The notes under the pieces are model-generated. The model was not told where the DNA came from. It saw nothing but the letters and a program-made list of their open reading frames with translations, and did no database searches. The translations under genes and the position numbers were made by a program. A DNA stretch of 64,000 nucleotides from Volvox africanus. Taxonomy: Eukaryota; Chlorophyta; Chlorophyceae; Chlamydomonadales; Volvocaceae. Positions 24,494-36,981 of the stretch are shown piece after piece. The stretch is from assembly GCA_030268105.1 (NCBI GenBank), contig BSDZ01000024.1, positions 186,001 through 250,000 on the forward strand, in the 5' to 3' direction. Position 1 is the first letter of the stretch. The number at the start of each line of letters is the position of its first letter.

Positions 24494-27400
24494 TCAGAGC
24501 GGACCCGCTGGCGGGGCAACTGCTTGAGACCTTTCCGGTCCAGTCTTCAAGATCACCTTGATGCATCCGTCGGTCTGCATTAAGGGATATGGGGACGAGC
24601 ACAAACAGAGAGGTTCATACACACACTGGTCTTAGTCTGGGCATACTGGGCTTAGTCTGGGGGCGTGCAACATGCGCGTATGCTTCTTGCCGTACAGCCT
24701 CACTGCCCCCATGTATTGGGCACTGCCCTCCTGATGCAGCTAACCTTGTCATTGAAGATTTTGTATCCGTACGGAGCGTCCTCGAGGGGAAGTTCGTGCG
24801 TGATGACCATCGTGGGGTCCAGCTTGCCCTGTTTGACCATATCTAGCAGCTGATGCCAGTACTTCTGCAGTAGCCACCGGTTACGAATGGTTGCGACAGC
24901 TGCTGAGGCAAAGGTGTTGTTACCGTGGCAATAAGGCGGGCTATACAAGCTGGGCCGCAGCGCTCCGGCCCACCTATCCCAATAAGCAATCAATCCATCG
25001 ACACATGGAACGAAACGCCACTCAAGCAGGTAAGTGTCATTAACCGGTAGATTTGTACAGGAACAGGTTATGATATGACCCTCTGCGCACCTGCACAGGT
25101 GTCTGTCCAGCCTTGAGGGTAAGGCCCTTCTCCATGAAAGCGCCTATGTTGAATCTGGGAACCGCCAAGAGTCAAATCAGTCATTTTCTCAGAATTGCAG
25201 CACGTGAATATTAAGGACAGCGGTACGACGGCGATCATGGGTTTGGGGGTGAAATGTGAGGCCCCGAATTGGGGCTTGCCGGCTTTGTAACATTTGTGTC
25301 ATCGCCAATTTTACTGCTCACCGGTTGGTCATCCCGACGTACACGCCCACACATGCGATGGTTCCACCCTTACGGCAGCAATAGATCAGCTCGTTCAGGA
25401 TGTCTGCTGTATCTGTCTCCATCAACGCCTGCAATCAGGTAAGACCGGAGGGAATTACCAATGCGCCAACTTAAGTACATGTTTGCAATGAGCAACAACG
25501 CTACTAGCACGGTCGCAAGGATTGCTGTTATGGTCGGAACGAGGAGGATTCTCCATACCCTCATTGCTATGCCTCGGCCTCTGGACGCACCTTGACCATG
25601 GCTGCATGAATGATGCTCTTGCAGTAGTGAAATCCCACCGCCTCGATGCACACGTCCGGCCCGCCTGGCGTAATGCGTTCCAAGGCGTCCTTAACCTGTA
25701 AGCGGTCGGGCCGAGACAATTTGGCCCAGATGACATTTGCTGCCTTCACAAATTCCAGATAACGAATAAAAAGATACCGTCCTTATCTCCGCGTCCTGAA
25801 GAAGCATATAGCACAGTTATGTTTTCAACATCGAAGGTCTGGAGACACTTTACCCCACTTCGTAGCATGCGTAATAGTGTTCCGGTTCCCAAACGCTGCG
25901 GGCCTTCAAGAGTCCCCCATTCCCCCATTGCCGAACCAAGCAACCTTCTCCTTGTCAAAATTGACGGTGATTAGGCCCGGGATGTTCTTGGCCGCATGAT
26001 GTAGGCGATACTGATGCTTATCAATGAGGATGACCTTGTCCGCACCGCGAACCTGGCAGCTATGGGCCGCAAGAATGCCAACTACACGAGGGTTGGGAAG
26101 AGCGGGGGATGGGTGTTATTACGGCAAAAACGCTTCGCCCCTGGACAAACCGCTGAATAACCTGACCGCCACAGGGGTATAGCGCAAAGAGCACGGCGCG
26201 TATAGGTACCAGACGAAGGTATCGATTGATAGCATAAGCCACTTTCGAAGCGCACTGCAGTGCAAATATGTCAAAAATACCGGGGCGGTACCCTGAACCC
26301 TGGAGGAGGAGATACATAACACGGCTTCCGGCCGCTCTCACGTTCCCAATCTTTGTTTCGTAGGCATTCGAGGTGCGCACCTGGTCCTGCGCCCCACACG
26401 GCCACGGTCTTGCCCGGCCCAACCTCCCCGAGGTCACTGGCGAACCAGGCCGTGGACATGATATCCGACAGCAGTAGTACCTGCAACGAGAGACGGATTG
26501 CAGATTTGTGCCTTGATTTGTTACCATATAGACAGCCCTACGCTAGCGATAGTACGTTGGGAAAAAATACTTAACTTTCCCAACTGCTGGCAGACGGAAA
26601 CGAGTAACACTACGGTGTGTTGATTTCCTGTTGGACCCTGGTTTCCCTTGCTGTCCCCGGGTCTTTGCTGTTGCGTGGCGGGTCTTCATCTTCCCAGCTT
26701 CGTTCAGCATGGGCCCACCTTATTGTCAGGCAGATCGGCCGGCACGTGTAGCAGATCCATATCAGCTGCAAACGGCAGGAGCAGGGACATTAGAAGTAGG
26801 ATGCGCGGAGTTGGCGGCAGCAAACAGGCGCGGTGGCGGTTGTGAGCAATGTGACCCAGTGATATCGTGTCTGGTCGTCAGGACAACGATGCGTAACAGC
26901 ATCCTCATCCCCGGTGGTGGCCGACAGTGTCGGTGGTGTTAAAGACCACTTCCCCAGGGCCAGACCCGCACACCCACTGCCATTACGTGAACTGAGATAA
27001 TTATAATGGAATCGCATGGCACGATAGCACATGACACAGCAGAGTGTGGCTTAGCATCAGTCCCTTCCCCAAGTTCTACGGATGCCCCCCGTCCCAGCTC
27101 TCATGGATTTAGCCCATCCTCAAGGCCTCCCGCCCATCCTCACCGAAAGGCACTCTCACATAGTCCGCCTGGCCACCCTCAAAGCCGCCCGTCACGTGTG
27201 CATAGCCGAACAGGCCCGAGGTGCTGCAGAAGGCGGCGTGTATGGCAGTGGCCACAGACACATACAAGCACGGAGACATACGAGCGAGAATACAAGGATT
27301 CAACTACATCAAAAGGGTACAGCGCCCGAGTCAACATTTGTTCATACGCCACTATGGAGAGTGCACACCTGTCTCGCAGAATCACCTTCTATCCCCACCG

Positions 27401-29581
27401 CCTCCCTCACCGCGCGCCGTACAGCATCTCCTGGTCCTTGGAAGGGTTGCTGATATCGCAGCTGCTGAAAGCGCCCATTTTGCAACTGCGGCAATTTCCG
27501 CAGGCGATGTCGAAGCACGCCACCACACGGTCCCCCGGGCGCACGTTCCGGACCTAGTAGTGAATGGGTTACCGTTTGATGATGGGCTGGCACTCATAAG
27601 ACCATACGACACCCAAGCTTGTGGGGTAAGTAGGCGAGGCAGTCATCGCGCTACGGTGTCCATCCGGAGGAACGTGGGACGCAACATGGGACCCGCAGGC
27701 CGCGGGAAGAAGTGACGGCCTAACGGACAAGGGGTAATCACTATGCGACGGGCCAGAATGGAGCACGTTTCCTTCGGAGTGCCCCTTCTCTTGCGCCTCG
27801 CCTCGCAAAGCATGACTATCTCAACCGCCAGTGCAGACTCGAAAAGCCATGCTGCGACATGCCACGCAGCTGCCCGAGACTCCAGCTCGCTCCCAGCCAC
27901 GTACGCACCTCAGGACCCACAGCTTCCACATAGCCCATGAACTCATGACCTAGAATGTCGCCCGATTGCATTCCAGGAGCGCTGCCCAGGTACAGGTGTA
28001 GGTCGGAACCGCAGATGGCTGTGCTGGTGACTCGCACCACAGCGTCTTGCTGCGTGGAGGAGGAGCATTACCAATCAGGCCGGGCCGTTGATTCCTGGGT
28101 TAATAAAACATTTTTTGTGCATTGAGAGCTTAGGACTCAATCCCCGCCGTTCCTGCAAGAGCTCCTCGTGACGGGCCCCGCGTGCGCGTAAAGTGAGCCC
28201 CCCCCAATCCCCGGAAACCACGAACAAACCCCTGTTCGCCCAACGCAATTTTCCTCATGAGGTACGCACAAAGGCAAGTTCCCGGCCCCTCCCCTAGCAC
28301 CCCCGTCTACACGCCTCGCAGTCCCCAGCGGAAAAACCCGAGCACTGATGCCAAGATACACGATGGAAAGGTACACACCGGGTCCGTTATCATGGGCCGC
28401 GGCCGCTCCTCCACCACCACCTTGCGTGGCCCATCCCAGCACACGGTTCGCATGGTGTGCTCGGGATCCTTGTTGGACGTAACGGTGACACCGCCTGAGG
28501 TGCGGATGACCTTGCCACCCAGATTGCCTCCGGAGCGCTACGGAAAGGCGGGAAAGAGGGCGTCACACCCCAGGCAGTAGACTTGGTGGGCGGACTAAAA
28601 ATCATTCCTTGAGAGAAAACACCACCACCTCTTTCGCACTTGGACACGAACTAAATACGTACACCGGCCAAGTGGGCTCCAGTCCTGAAGGCTTTGCGAC
28701 ATTTGCTAAGAACCCGGAGCCTCAAACACGCGCACACATACAGACTTGGCGGCCAAGAGGCGGACAAATACATGCAGCGCCCCTTTCCATCCTAAAGATG
28801 CGGGAGCTGAAAAAGATCCCGCAGCTGCATATAGTTCCGAGTCGCGAGTGAAAAGCCGAACGGGCATCAACGCGGACGAGAGGACCGATGGCTGCGCGCT
28901 CAAACCTGCGTGTTGGACTCCAAAGGGTGACCCATCAGGTCTTGCAAGTTGCCACCAGTATCCACCTGGAAGCAAGCGTTGGGAATTTTAAGGACGACGA
29001 GGATACGTCACTGGAAACGAAGGGGAACATAATTAATCGCAATATGGTCCGAAAAGAGGGTGTGAAAAATCAGAGACATCGGTGCCTGCTGCAAGCGCGA
29101 CGACTAGGAACCGACCGAGGGGGCACGGCCGTGGGCCGCTACGGGCAACCAAGCCCAGAATAAATTGGCCTGGAAAACTCGTAAGGGTTTCCATGATTTC
29201 GAAACCTGGATATGGTTGTGGAGGGCTCCGGAAGCGTCACTAGAAGAGATCGCGCCATTTGGACGATTCATGCCGCTGATCCTGAAGCTCCATGCCGGTC
29301 CGCGTGCCCTTCAGCTCCTTTGTGAAAGTCGTACATCATACTTTCAAGCTAATAACGGACAGATACAGGAGTTATGCCACCGGAAAGCGCGGAGGCTCAT
29401 GAGCTCCGAGCTATTGCACCCTCGTGCCCTCACGTGACCCATGGGCCTTACGGTTGGGACCAAGCATAGCAGCGAACGCGAAAATCACCACCGCCTATTT
29501 TTCTACCTGGAGTTTTCCCTCCCCGCCGGTGCCGGTGACAGCCATCTTGAGGCTCTCCATGGCGCGAGTGACAGACTCCAT
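24494..29581 (-). CDS. Zinc-dependent alcohol/formaldehyde dehydrogenase (MDR family)
   Basis: Fourteen exons: 29581-29507, 28965-28906, 28537-28379, 28049-27909, 27553-27411, 27223-27144, 26765-26719, 26480-26381, 26081-25945, 25743-25591, 25428-25322, 25154-25091, 24864-24745, 24574-24494. Every junction keeps phase, giving 488 residues. Catalytic-zinc motifs are CGSD (Cys111) and GHE (His133-Glu134). The structural-zinc set is Cys163, 166, 169 and 177 (C-x2-C-x2-C-x7-C). The Rossmann motif VWGAGPVG is split across a phase-1 intron. [15 protein letters not shown] and a C-terminal CIKVILKTG complete the fold. It resembles glutathione-independent formaldehyde dehydrogenase-like MDR enzymes, using NAD(P). 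About 75 residues precede the conserved start ([13 protein letters not shown]), an extension that looks neither like a typical transit peptide nor a known domain. The substrate cannot be told from sequence. Confidence 0.94.
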
Positions 29582-31155
29582 TTAAGCACCTTGTATTTCG
29601 GGGTTGACCTTCAGATGCGCAATACCTTCCTGTCCTATATAATTGCAAAACTATGTTTTACAAGACAGTTCTGGGTGGTCCTGCTTTCCTGGCGTAGAAG
29701 CGAAATTTATACAAGCGTAGACCTATACGACGGTGACGCAGTCATGTTGCCAAATGCCGTGTAAGCCTTATCGAAACGACATCCTTAAAACTCCAACGCC
29801 TGACGTTGTCCTCCCTTTTGATTCAACGGCACTAGGCAGGCACATCACCGATGTGACCCCCAGGGCCTCTCGAAGTTGCAACTGTCAAGGAAGCCGCTTC
29901 GCCGGCATTTGCCAGTAGCGAAGAGGGAGCCCTCTGCTACTGTTACAACGACCTAAAAGCACCTTGACAGCAGCTCTCTCCCTAAATCGCCACCCGGCAT
30001 GTCGTGACGTCATTCCTCGTGCCGTTTCATGTGGATGGTAGGTTTACCCTAACTCCGTTTGGTTCAGGTAGCAGCAAGCGGCATCCTCCCTTCAAGCCCT
30101 CCATCGCTACCTGTACCACGCATTACCGTCGCTTCGGATGTCTCCGAAACCAATGCTCCCTTCCTTGGTAGCAAGTCACATTACGATGTTCCATGTGGTG
30201 GAGCTCTATAAGCCCGACAAGAGAACACCTCAGCCGCTCCTGGTGTTTCATGCTGCGCATGTGGTCAGGGTTCCGCCTCATACGCAGTAGTGCTGCTGAT
30301 CTTATGACCGTTGACGTGAGAGTTGAGAATGCCACATTGTGACTGGCAAGTGTTCTTTGCGTGCCGATGCCAAAGGCGCTGGGTTTGCTAAGCTAAGCTA
30401 TACAGAAATAATGCAATCTTTATTGAAGTCGTAAATTCGATTCGTACCATGCACGTTTGCAAGTATCAGTATGGGTTCCTCAATTCCTCTCCACCGCCCT
30501 TAGATCGGTGCTCTCATGATGATCAACTGATGATCATCGTGATTAACAACTCGTCATCGTTCTTGTCATCGCAGCATCATCCTGCAAGATGAATCGCACG
30601 CACACTTACGCGTTTCGAGTTTCAGAGTCCCCAAAATGCACCTGTCCTTGCGTTCGATGCCAGTACAAAGTTCGTTGTCAGGTGCTGGCCCACACGCTGG
30701 TTCGCAGGCGGCACTCCCACACCTTTCATGACACCCCACACAACAACAATATCCAAGTTCTAGCAGCTTGGACTTGCACCTGCCCCCTGCGACTGTGCAC
30801 GCATGCGCCATGCAAGTCACGGCCAAAATAAGCAAGTTTCAACACCCCCCAGTTTCATCCTACTTTCAGAAGCTGCCGCCTTCCATTCCATTATACATGG
30901 GATATGGGATAAGCGCTCCTCACCACAGCCTTGCCACGACCCCATCCTCAGCAAATACCATTCCATGCACACGGCGTCCCACGCCCCTTGGTGTTTTTCC
31001 CAAGCTCCGCGCCCTTCCCTTGTACTCGTCCGCATGACTTCACTGGGCTTCAGCGAGCCTCCATAACGACGCTTCATGCAGATAGTGAAGGTGCCACTGG
31101 CGATGCTAGTGAAGCGCTGTAGTGCGGTGACGTGGTGACATGGCGGCCGTTGGGA
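29582..31155. other. Dehydrogenase promoter side and FAM194-Trx 3' flank; no gene
   Basis: Two genes in the same orientation flank this 1.6 kb. The Cys-rich minus-strand frame at 30566-30835 overlaps a plus-strand frame of similar length and matches nothing I recognise. No RNA gene was found. Confidence 0.45.
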
Positions 31156-34100
31156 CTAGAGCTCCCGGAGCACCGTCGTGGGCCTTATGAACTCGAGCAA
31201 CGTGTTGTCACTCCCTGCCGTGAAGCGAAACCCCTCCGGCAGGAACTGTTGCTTGCGACCCTTAGTCAGCGCCATCAACGCCGCATCGCGCGCCTCAGCC
31301 TCTGTACTTATGTTGTTGGAGGCGAAGACCAGCTTGCCCTCGAAAAACATGAGAAACATGGGTATTGTACGGAAGCCGAACTTATCCTGAAGCGTGCTGC
31401 CTTCGCTGGCGTCCAATTTATACATCTGCAGCGCCAAGAAAAAAACCGGAACACTTGCTTATGTTGCTATTTTTCGTAGTAGAGAGTACGGACCAATCGG
31501 GATATGCATGCGCTGAGGGACAGTTAAACGTTGTGTTGAGGGGGACGAAGAGAAGCCGTTAGATGGAGGTTTTGGAAACGATAAAGGACTGATCCTGTCA
31601 GCAGTCCAGTCGGACACGGCCTCCCTTCTCCTACGCTGCCCTGATGTACAACATCTCCTGCATGGGCTCAACATGTACAGCAGTTCGCATAGACTCCGCA
31701 CATCCCCGCAGTATAGGGACATCTCAACCACAACCGTAACCATAACCATAAACCACTGGGACGAACCTTAATCCTCGCGCTCTCGCTACCATTCCGCCCC
31801 GCAGCCTCCTCCGTGAACTGCCCATGCGCCGCCTCCAGCTGCGCCTCCACGCGCGCACACACAGGGTTCCAATCCGCCAGCACGCACAGCACGATGAGCG
31901 TGTCAGAGGGTGCTCCCTGCCCCATCACTTGCGAACTCAAGTCTCGGAGCCGCATGTACGGCAACTTCATGCGCCTGTGTGTTGGCAGTTACCGTGCAAA
32001 CGGCACCACGAGGGACACAAGTAGCGACAGGTGAGGATTTCCTCCTCGGCTGGCAGGAAGAGCCTTTCGGCGACTGGAAGGTAACTGGCGGCAGCTGGAG
32101 GCTTTTCACTTGCACCTGACCTCCATCTTTGGTCGTTGAGGTACCCAACCCAGAACACATCGATGCCTTGAATGCCCTGCCTGTCTACTTTGCCTTCCAA
32201 CTCCCTCCAACACTCAAACCCAACAGCCGTCAACACGCACAAATTGAAATCCCTAGAGCAAGGAGCCTCGACTGAATAATTGCCCCTACAGACCGCACCT
32301 GGCCTTGTACTTGGGTTCCACGGGCTTCAATGCGTTGGCGAAACGTTGCTGTGTTTTACTTAGCTCCGGACTGCCGTAATCCTCCAGCCGCAAGCTGCTC
32401 CCAGCCGGGCTGGACAAGCTCCCTGACGAGGCCCCCAGCAGCGCCCCCGCCGACGCCGATCGCGCAGTGCCATATAGCACCCTGGAGCTGCCTAGTCCCA
32501 GCGTATCAATCTGACTTAACCGAGAGTCCAGAGTACGCAGCTCGGTGACGGTGGAGGCGAGCGCGCAGGTGGGGTCCATCCGCCGGAGGGCTTTTTTGAG
32601 GGACCCCAAGCCCGGGCGCTCTGTCTCAACAGCGTGAGGCCCCGGGGGTACGTAAATGCTGCCCATGGCCTGCAGCGGCCGCAGGGCGGTGGCAGCGGCG
32701 CACAGTTGCCAAAGAGAACATTTTAAAAAGAAGTCCAGTTTCTTTGGACTTGTGCCCGTACGCAGCCCATGCCGCCAAGTTACATGCGCTCGCACGTTTA
32801 GAGTACGGACCGCCTCTCCCACATCATTGCATGAGGGATGTTGTGCACAGCGCGCACATTGTGTTGGGTGTGACGGTTCAGAGCTTACGTCAGTGCTTAA
32901 GTTCAAACCGTCATCTCTTCAGCCAAGCCGGCAGTTACTCGCGGAGGGCTACAGATCCGGTTTACTTCGCCCTTATTCTACCGCCCCCGCTTCACAATCC
33001 CCATAATATATGCTGCATCTTCAATGATGTGCCCCGACGGGGCCGGACGTATGCACGAGCGCACCTGCTGTCGCTGTCGGATTGCCCCAACGTCCAGTTC
33101 CAGCTTGCCCCCCATCTGAGTGTTCACCACCTTAGAGGTGTATGGCCCCTCCACACGGCGGGGGGCCTCGCCGCATTGCCACTCCCTTGTACAGTCTGCC
33201 GCGCGGAAGGCCGCCACGATGTTTTGTCGGTTCGTGAAGCGGACTATCAGGTTTGGGGACGCCTCCAACCTGCGTGGACCGACAGTGAGGACCGACAGAA
33301 AGAGATATGAACTTGGCAGGAGGCACATACGCGGTTTTTGAAGAGGAAAACTCCAGAGTATGTGACGGGCCTGGAAGGGAGTTTGTCTTGAGCACCGCTG
33401 CCCTACAGTGATCAAGAAATGCACAATCCTGCCGGCACCTTCAACGTTTAGGTCAGTAAACTTAGCATCCCCAACCAGATCGGTACTGCTTAGTAAAAGT
33501 GGGAATTCCCTTGAGGATTACCCCGTTCATTTCGCCCTTTTGTGAACCCAGATAAATGCACACCGGCCGATTTGCATTTGTGTCTTAGCCTTATCCTTTC
33601 CCGCAGCAGGCGGTCCGCTGAGCCCTCGGCAGTGCTCCGCCTCCTGCTGCTCCTGCTGCTTTGCAGCGACAGCAGCGGCCAATTCCCCTTATTTCAGCCT
33701 TTTTCAGCCCCATTCAGAGGCTTTGCCCTAACCAGCTATGGCCAGGCGGCCTTCGGCGGCCTCCCCACGCCTGGCATCGCCTCAGCTGCTGTAACCGGTG
33801 CATGGTCTTGCCTTGTCAATGGCAGTGTCTTCACATTCGGGGCAAGAGCTGCTCAACCTGACAACAGAAGTCACTCTTGCGAAGATTATTCTTAACTCCC
33901 TCCCCCTGCAGGCCGACGGCGTTCTCATGGTGCTGCTCGCCACCCTCAAGCTGCATAACCCGTTGTAACTTACGTGATGACCTCGTTGCTGAGACGAGGA
34001 AATTTCCCCCGATCCACCACATTTCCTTTTTTATCTGATAGAGTGTATCCTGCTTCAGTCACCACAAGCCTGGGGTTGAAAAGGGCGTCAACCTTTAGTG

Positions 34101-34548
34101 CAAGGCTAAGGGGAGCGCGGGTGGCGTGTTTGAGAGTGGAAGCGGTTGTGACCGCAAAATTACTGATTCATGTAGGCTGGATGCTTTGAAAGCATTCTGT
34201 GTTCATTGCGAGTGTGTGCACATCGCGTCCATGTCGCGGTCATTAACTGACGGTATCCCTCCATCAGGCTGTAACGGCAATTCTGAAGACTTACCAGGGT
34301 TTTCCAGTTGGATAGTAGACGAACCCAACTCCTTGCGCATTGAATGAAGTTAGGATTTCCGAGGATTTAGAGTCGCTAAAAAATGTAATTATTTGCGCAC
34401 CAGGCTGTTTACAAACTATGACTGCAATATTGCCGCTTGGATAAAATATTGTTCCATCGCCTGTTGACGGATTTGTCTTATCAAGCTCTGAGGTGACCAT
34501 GGCGGAAGCGCGGCAAGATGTTGAAGGTTCATGTTTGTCTAAAGCCAT
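31156..34548 (-). CDS. FAM194/ERICH6-like domain plus degenerate thioredoxin fold (5' end uncertain)
   Basis: Six phase-consistent exons: about 34548-34295, 34069-33974, 33269-33065, 32669-32299, 31974-31767, 31425-31156, giving about 467 residues. The 5' limit is provisional and further exons may lie upstream. The N-terminal half matches the FAM194 pattern: GTIFYPSGNIAVIV, a Gln-Pro-Gly turn, ILTSFNAQGVGFVYYPTGKP, WLVVTEAGYTLSDKKGN and LIVRFTNRQNIVAAF. A Ser/Ala linker with helices follows. The last two exons form a thioredoxin fold: IVLCVLADWNPVC in place of W-C-x-x-C (first Cys is Asn), and the cis-Pro strand FGFRTIPMFLMFFEGK. FAM194 proteins occur mostly in ciliated organisms. Without the first active-site Cys, redox exchange is unlikely, so a binding role is inferred. 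Confidence 0.75.
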
Positions 34549-35970
34549 TGGCAGGTACCAGATATCTGACACTAAGATTGCTTAAGTGTGTGCCTAATAT
34601 TAATGTTGCCATCCTCGAAGTCCGTACGACAGGGCTTCAGCAGGGTTTCTCCATAGTGGCAGTATTTACAGCGGCCCCTTGGGGGGTCATTGCCGTACCG
34701 TGCGCAAAAATTTGCTCCGCCTTCACTCTATGTTCCGTCAGTTAGGACGCTTTCAATATTATTTTATATAGATCCGAGGTCAGGGTTTTTTAACGTGCGG
34801 CTGACTTTGACCTGGGCGAGCGCAACTACAGGGCTAACAACAGGGAAGTCGCATTCCGATGCTCGTGTGTGAGGACTGGTGTTCCCCGGCGACTCCCGTG
34901 CAAGCATAATTCGCATTTTCCAAACAGGTGACTACCCTCACAAATTGGTGCTACAGCCCCAAAGGACAGTCGATGTAAACCTAACGCAGCGAGGAGGGAT
35001 TGGAAAGCCATATTTTCATGCAGCGAGCATTTTGACTATTATAAATTTTGCATATTCTGCTTGCGCTTTGTGCAATAAATAAACGCTCGGCGTGCAACGA
35101 CTACAATTTCCGGGGAGATTCAGCCTATGTCTATACTTGAAGCTCGATTATGCGCTCTTTATAAATTTCTTAGTTTCGAAAAGGACGAAGCATACAGTGA
35201 AAACGGAGTAAACTTTTGCGCCAAGTACGGCAATGATCCTCCAGGGGGCCGCTGTAAATACTGGCACCCATTCTCCATCAAGGCACTTAAATCACCATTC
35301 AAGCTCACCACCATACGTCCACGATAGCTACTAAAACTCGTACTTAAATAACACAGGGTGTTAACAGATTTGTACCTGACGTCCCGCCTTGCAACCAACT
35401 CCAGCACTTACACCCAAACCCATACGTACAAAAGATGCTCGGACGCAGATCAACCCAGATTGTGGCCCATACAGCATTCAAATACTTCTCCCACATGCGA
35501 CCTGCCCCGCCTTGCAGACAGCCAAAGCGCAATGGATCACACGAACCAACCCCACGTACGTGCCCCCCATGCCTCACAGAAAACGATTCCTAATTTCACT
35601 ACGTCAGGCCCTTTTTTGTAATCCTACACGCTCAAAGGGGGACCCTGCCAACGTCCTTATCATAGTGTACTGCCTGGAAGCCACAACTGCACTCCCCGAC
35701 AACTGCACGCCTCAGTTGATGACTCAGTCCACTGCTCTCAGTTGGCCGCAGAGACGCCCGTCTGAAACATGTAATCGCTGGTTTCTCGGTCAAGCAAATA
35801 AAATAACCGTTCCTGCATCATTGCACGAAATTGCGATGAGTGGTCAATGCACCAAAGGGAAGTGAGCCCCAACCAAGGCGACAGGTAATCGCGTCGGGAC
35901 ATAGCATGTTCAAGGTAATGAACGACACACTGCTGTCGCCCGGTGCTTAATGGCAAGACAGCTCATACAT
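34549..35970. other. Region upstream of FAM194-Trx gene holding an inverted repeat
   Basis: Possible further 5' exons or an intron of the FAM194-Trx gene. I could not chain any exon here. It contains the inverted repeat described separately. Confidence 0.4.
34655..35265. repeat. Diverged inverted repeat, arms about 80-90 bp
   Basis: The plus strand from about 34655 to 34740 resembles the reverse complement of about 35180-35265, roughly 80% by eye. Shared blocks include CAGTATTTACAGCGGCCCC and TCATTGCCGTAC. Both arms, read in the same relative frame, give similar peptides (YLQRPLGGSLPYRAQKF on one arm, YLQRPPGGSLPYLAQKF on the other). The loop is about 0.45 kb without a recognisable gene. Confidence 0.75.
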
Positions 35971-36981
35971 TTACATGTCACCAGAGATGATCAGGTTCGG
36001 CCGTTCCAACATCGAGTAACGGACTAACCCTGCTTTGTGTCTTACCTTCTGTGTCCCAACCTCAATGTTGCGGTCTTCACGTACCAACCCAGCCTCAACC
36101 CAAATCCCCACTTAAACCTGTAAACAGTGTCTTTACTAGCAATTCATTAAGTCAAACCCTGTCCCTCTTCATACCTGGGAAGCTGGGATACGGCCAACAA
36201 CCTTGATGCCCAACAGGTCAGGCATGTAGAGCGGAATGTGCTGCACAACGCCGCCGCATTCCGGGTAGACGTTGTAAATCTTGAAGGAGCTCCTGATCCC
36301 CTTGTGGTATCTGGCAATGCAGACGCCGCGATAGATAGTGACCTTGCGCTCTGCCTCCGGGAGCATCATGCGGATTTCAAGGATGTCACCAGCCCGGAAA
36401 TCAGGCAACGGCCGGGCGCGTCGCACGCGTTCCATTTGCTCGCGCTCCAGTATTTGCATTAGGAATCCCATGCGCTTGGTGATGTGCTTACGACGCTGAA
36501 GGGTGCGCGTTGGCGTCCAAGGTGTGTACTGCGCTGGACTCCCAGTGGGACGTTGGAAAAGGATGGGAGTGAGCTGGTATGGACGGATAGGTGGCCGTAG
36601 GTCACGGAGTGCTGCGGTTGGCACCTCCGGCTGCCTCCGGCGACGGCGGGAAGCCAATGAAAGGGTCACGCCAGCACATGCATCAGCCCGGCCTGAAGAG
36701 GATGCAGTCATTTCGGAGTTTACCCTAAGATGCGCCGAATCAGCGTTGTTGGTGGGCCACCTAGACGAATGCGGCACAAGCTGGTCAGTTTGTACGCCCT
36801 TGTTAGCATCAAGCGAGGTGCATGTTGATTGGCTCAGTGACCGCCATAAGTGATTGCTCTGATCTAAAAGCTTGTTGGCGAAACCAACACCAAATGCCGC
36901 TCTCAGGGCTGGGGATGATGACGACGCAGCGTAGCGGCTGAAGGTTCGTGTACTAAGAATGTTTGTAAAAATACTCGACAT
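35971..36981 (-). CDS. Mitochondrial large-subunit ribosomal protein bL19m
   Basis: Main exon 36981-36175 plus a probable small last exon 36048-35971, joined in phase 0 (CAG|GTATGA donor, ACACAG acceptor), giving 294 residues. The Met at 36981 (MSSIFTNILSTRTFSRYAAS) begins an Arg/Ser-rich presequence typical of mitochondrial import; an upstream in-frame Met at 37068 is less likely. Residues 175-269 form the bL19 domain: PDFRAGDILEIRMMLPEAER, IYRGVCIARYHKGIRSSFKI and IPLYMPDLLGIKVVGRIP. The last exon adds KVRHKAGLVRYSMLERPN, a divergent version of the conserved KVRKAKLYYLRER end. Without that exon the protein would stop two codons after the donor and lack this tail. bL19 sits at the subunit interface. 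It is head to head with the SET gene. Confidence 0.86.

Noticed and set aside
30566..30835. Cys-rich 89-codon minus-strand frame
   Set aside because: A plus-strand frame of similar length overlaps it, the Cys spacing fits no family, and no splice partners are visible.
33542..33895. Plus-strand frame starting like a signal peptide (poly-Leu)
   Set aside because: It lies in the 704-base intron implied by the phase-consistent FAM194 exons on the other strand, and the Leu run mirrors CAG-type repeats.
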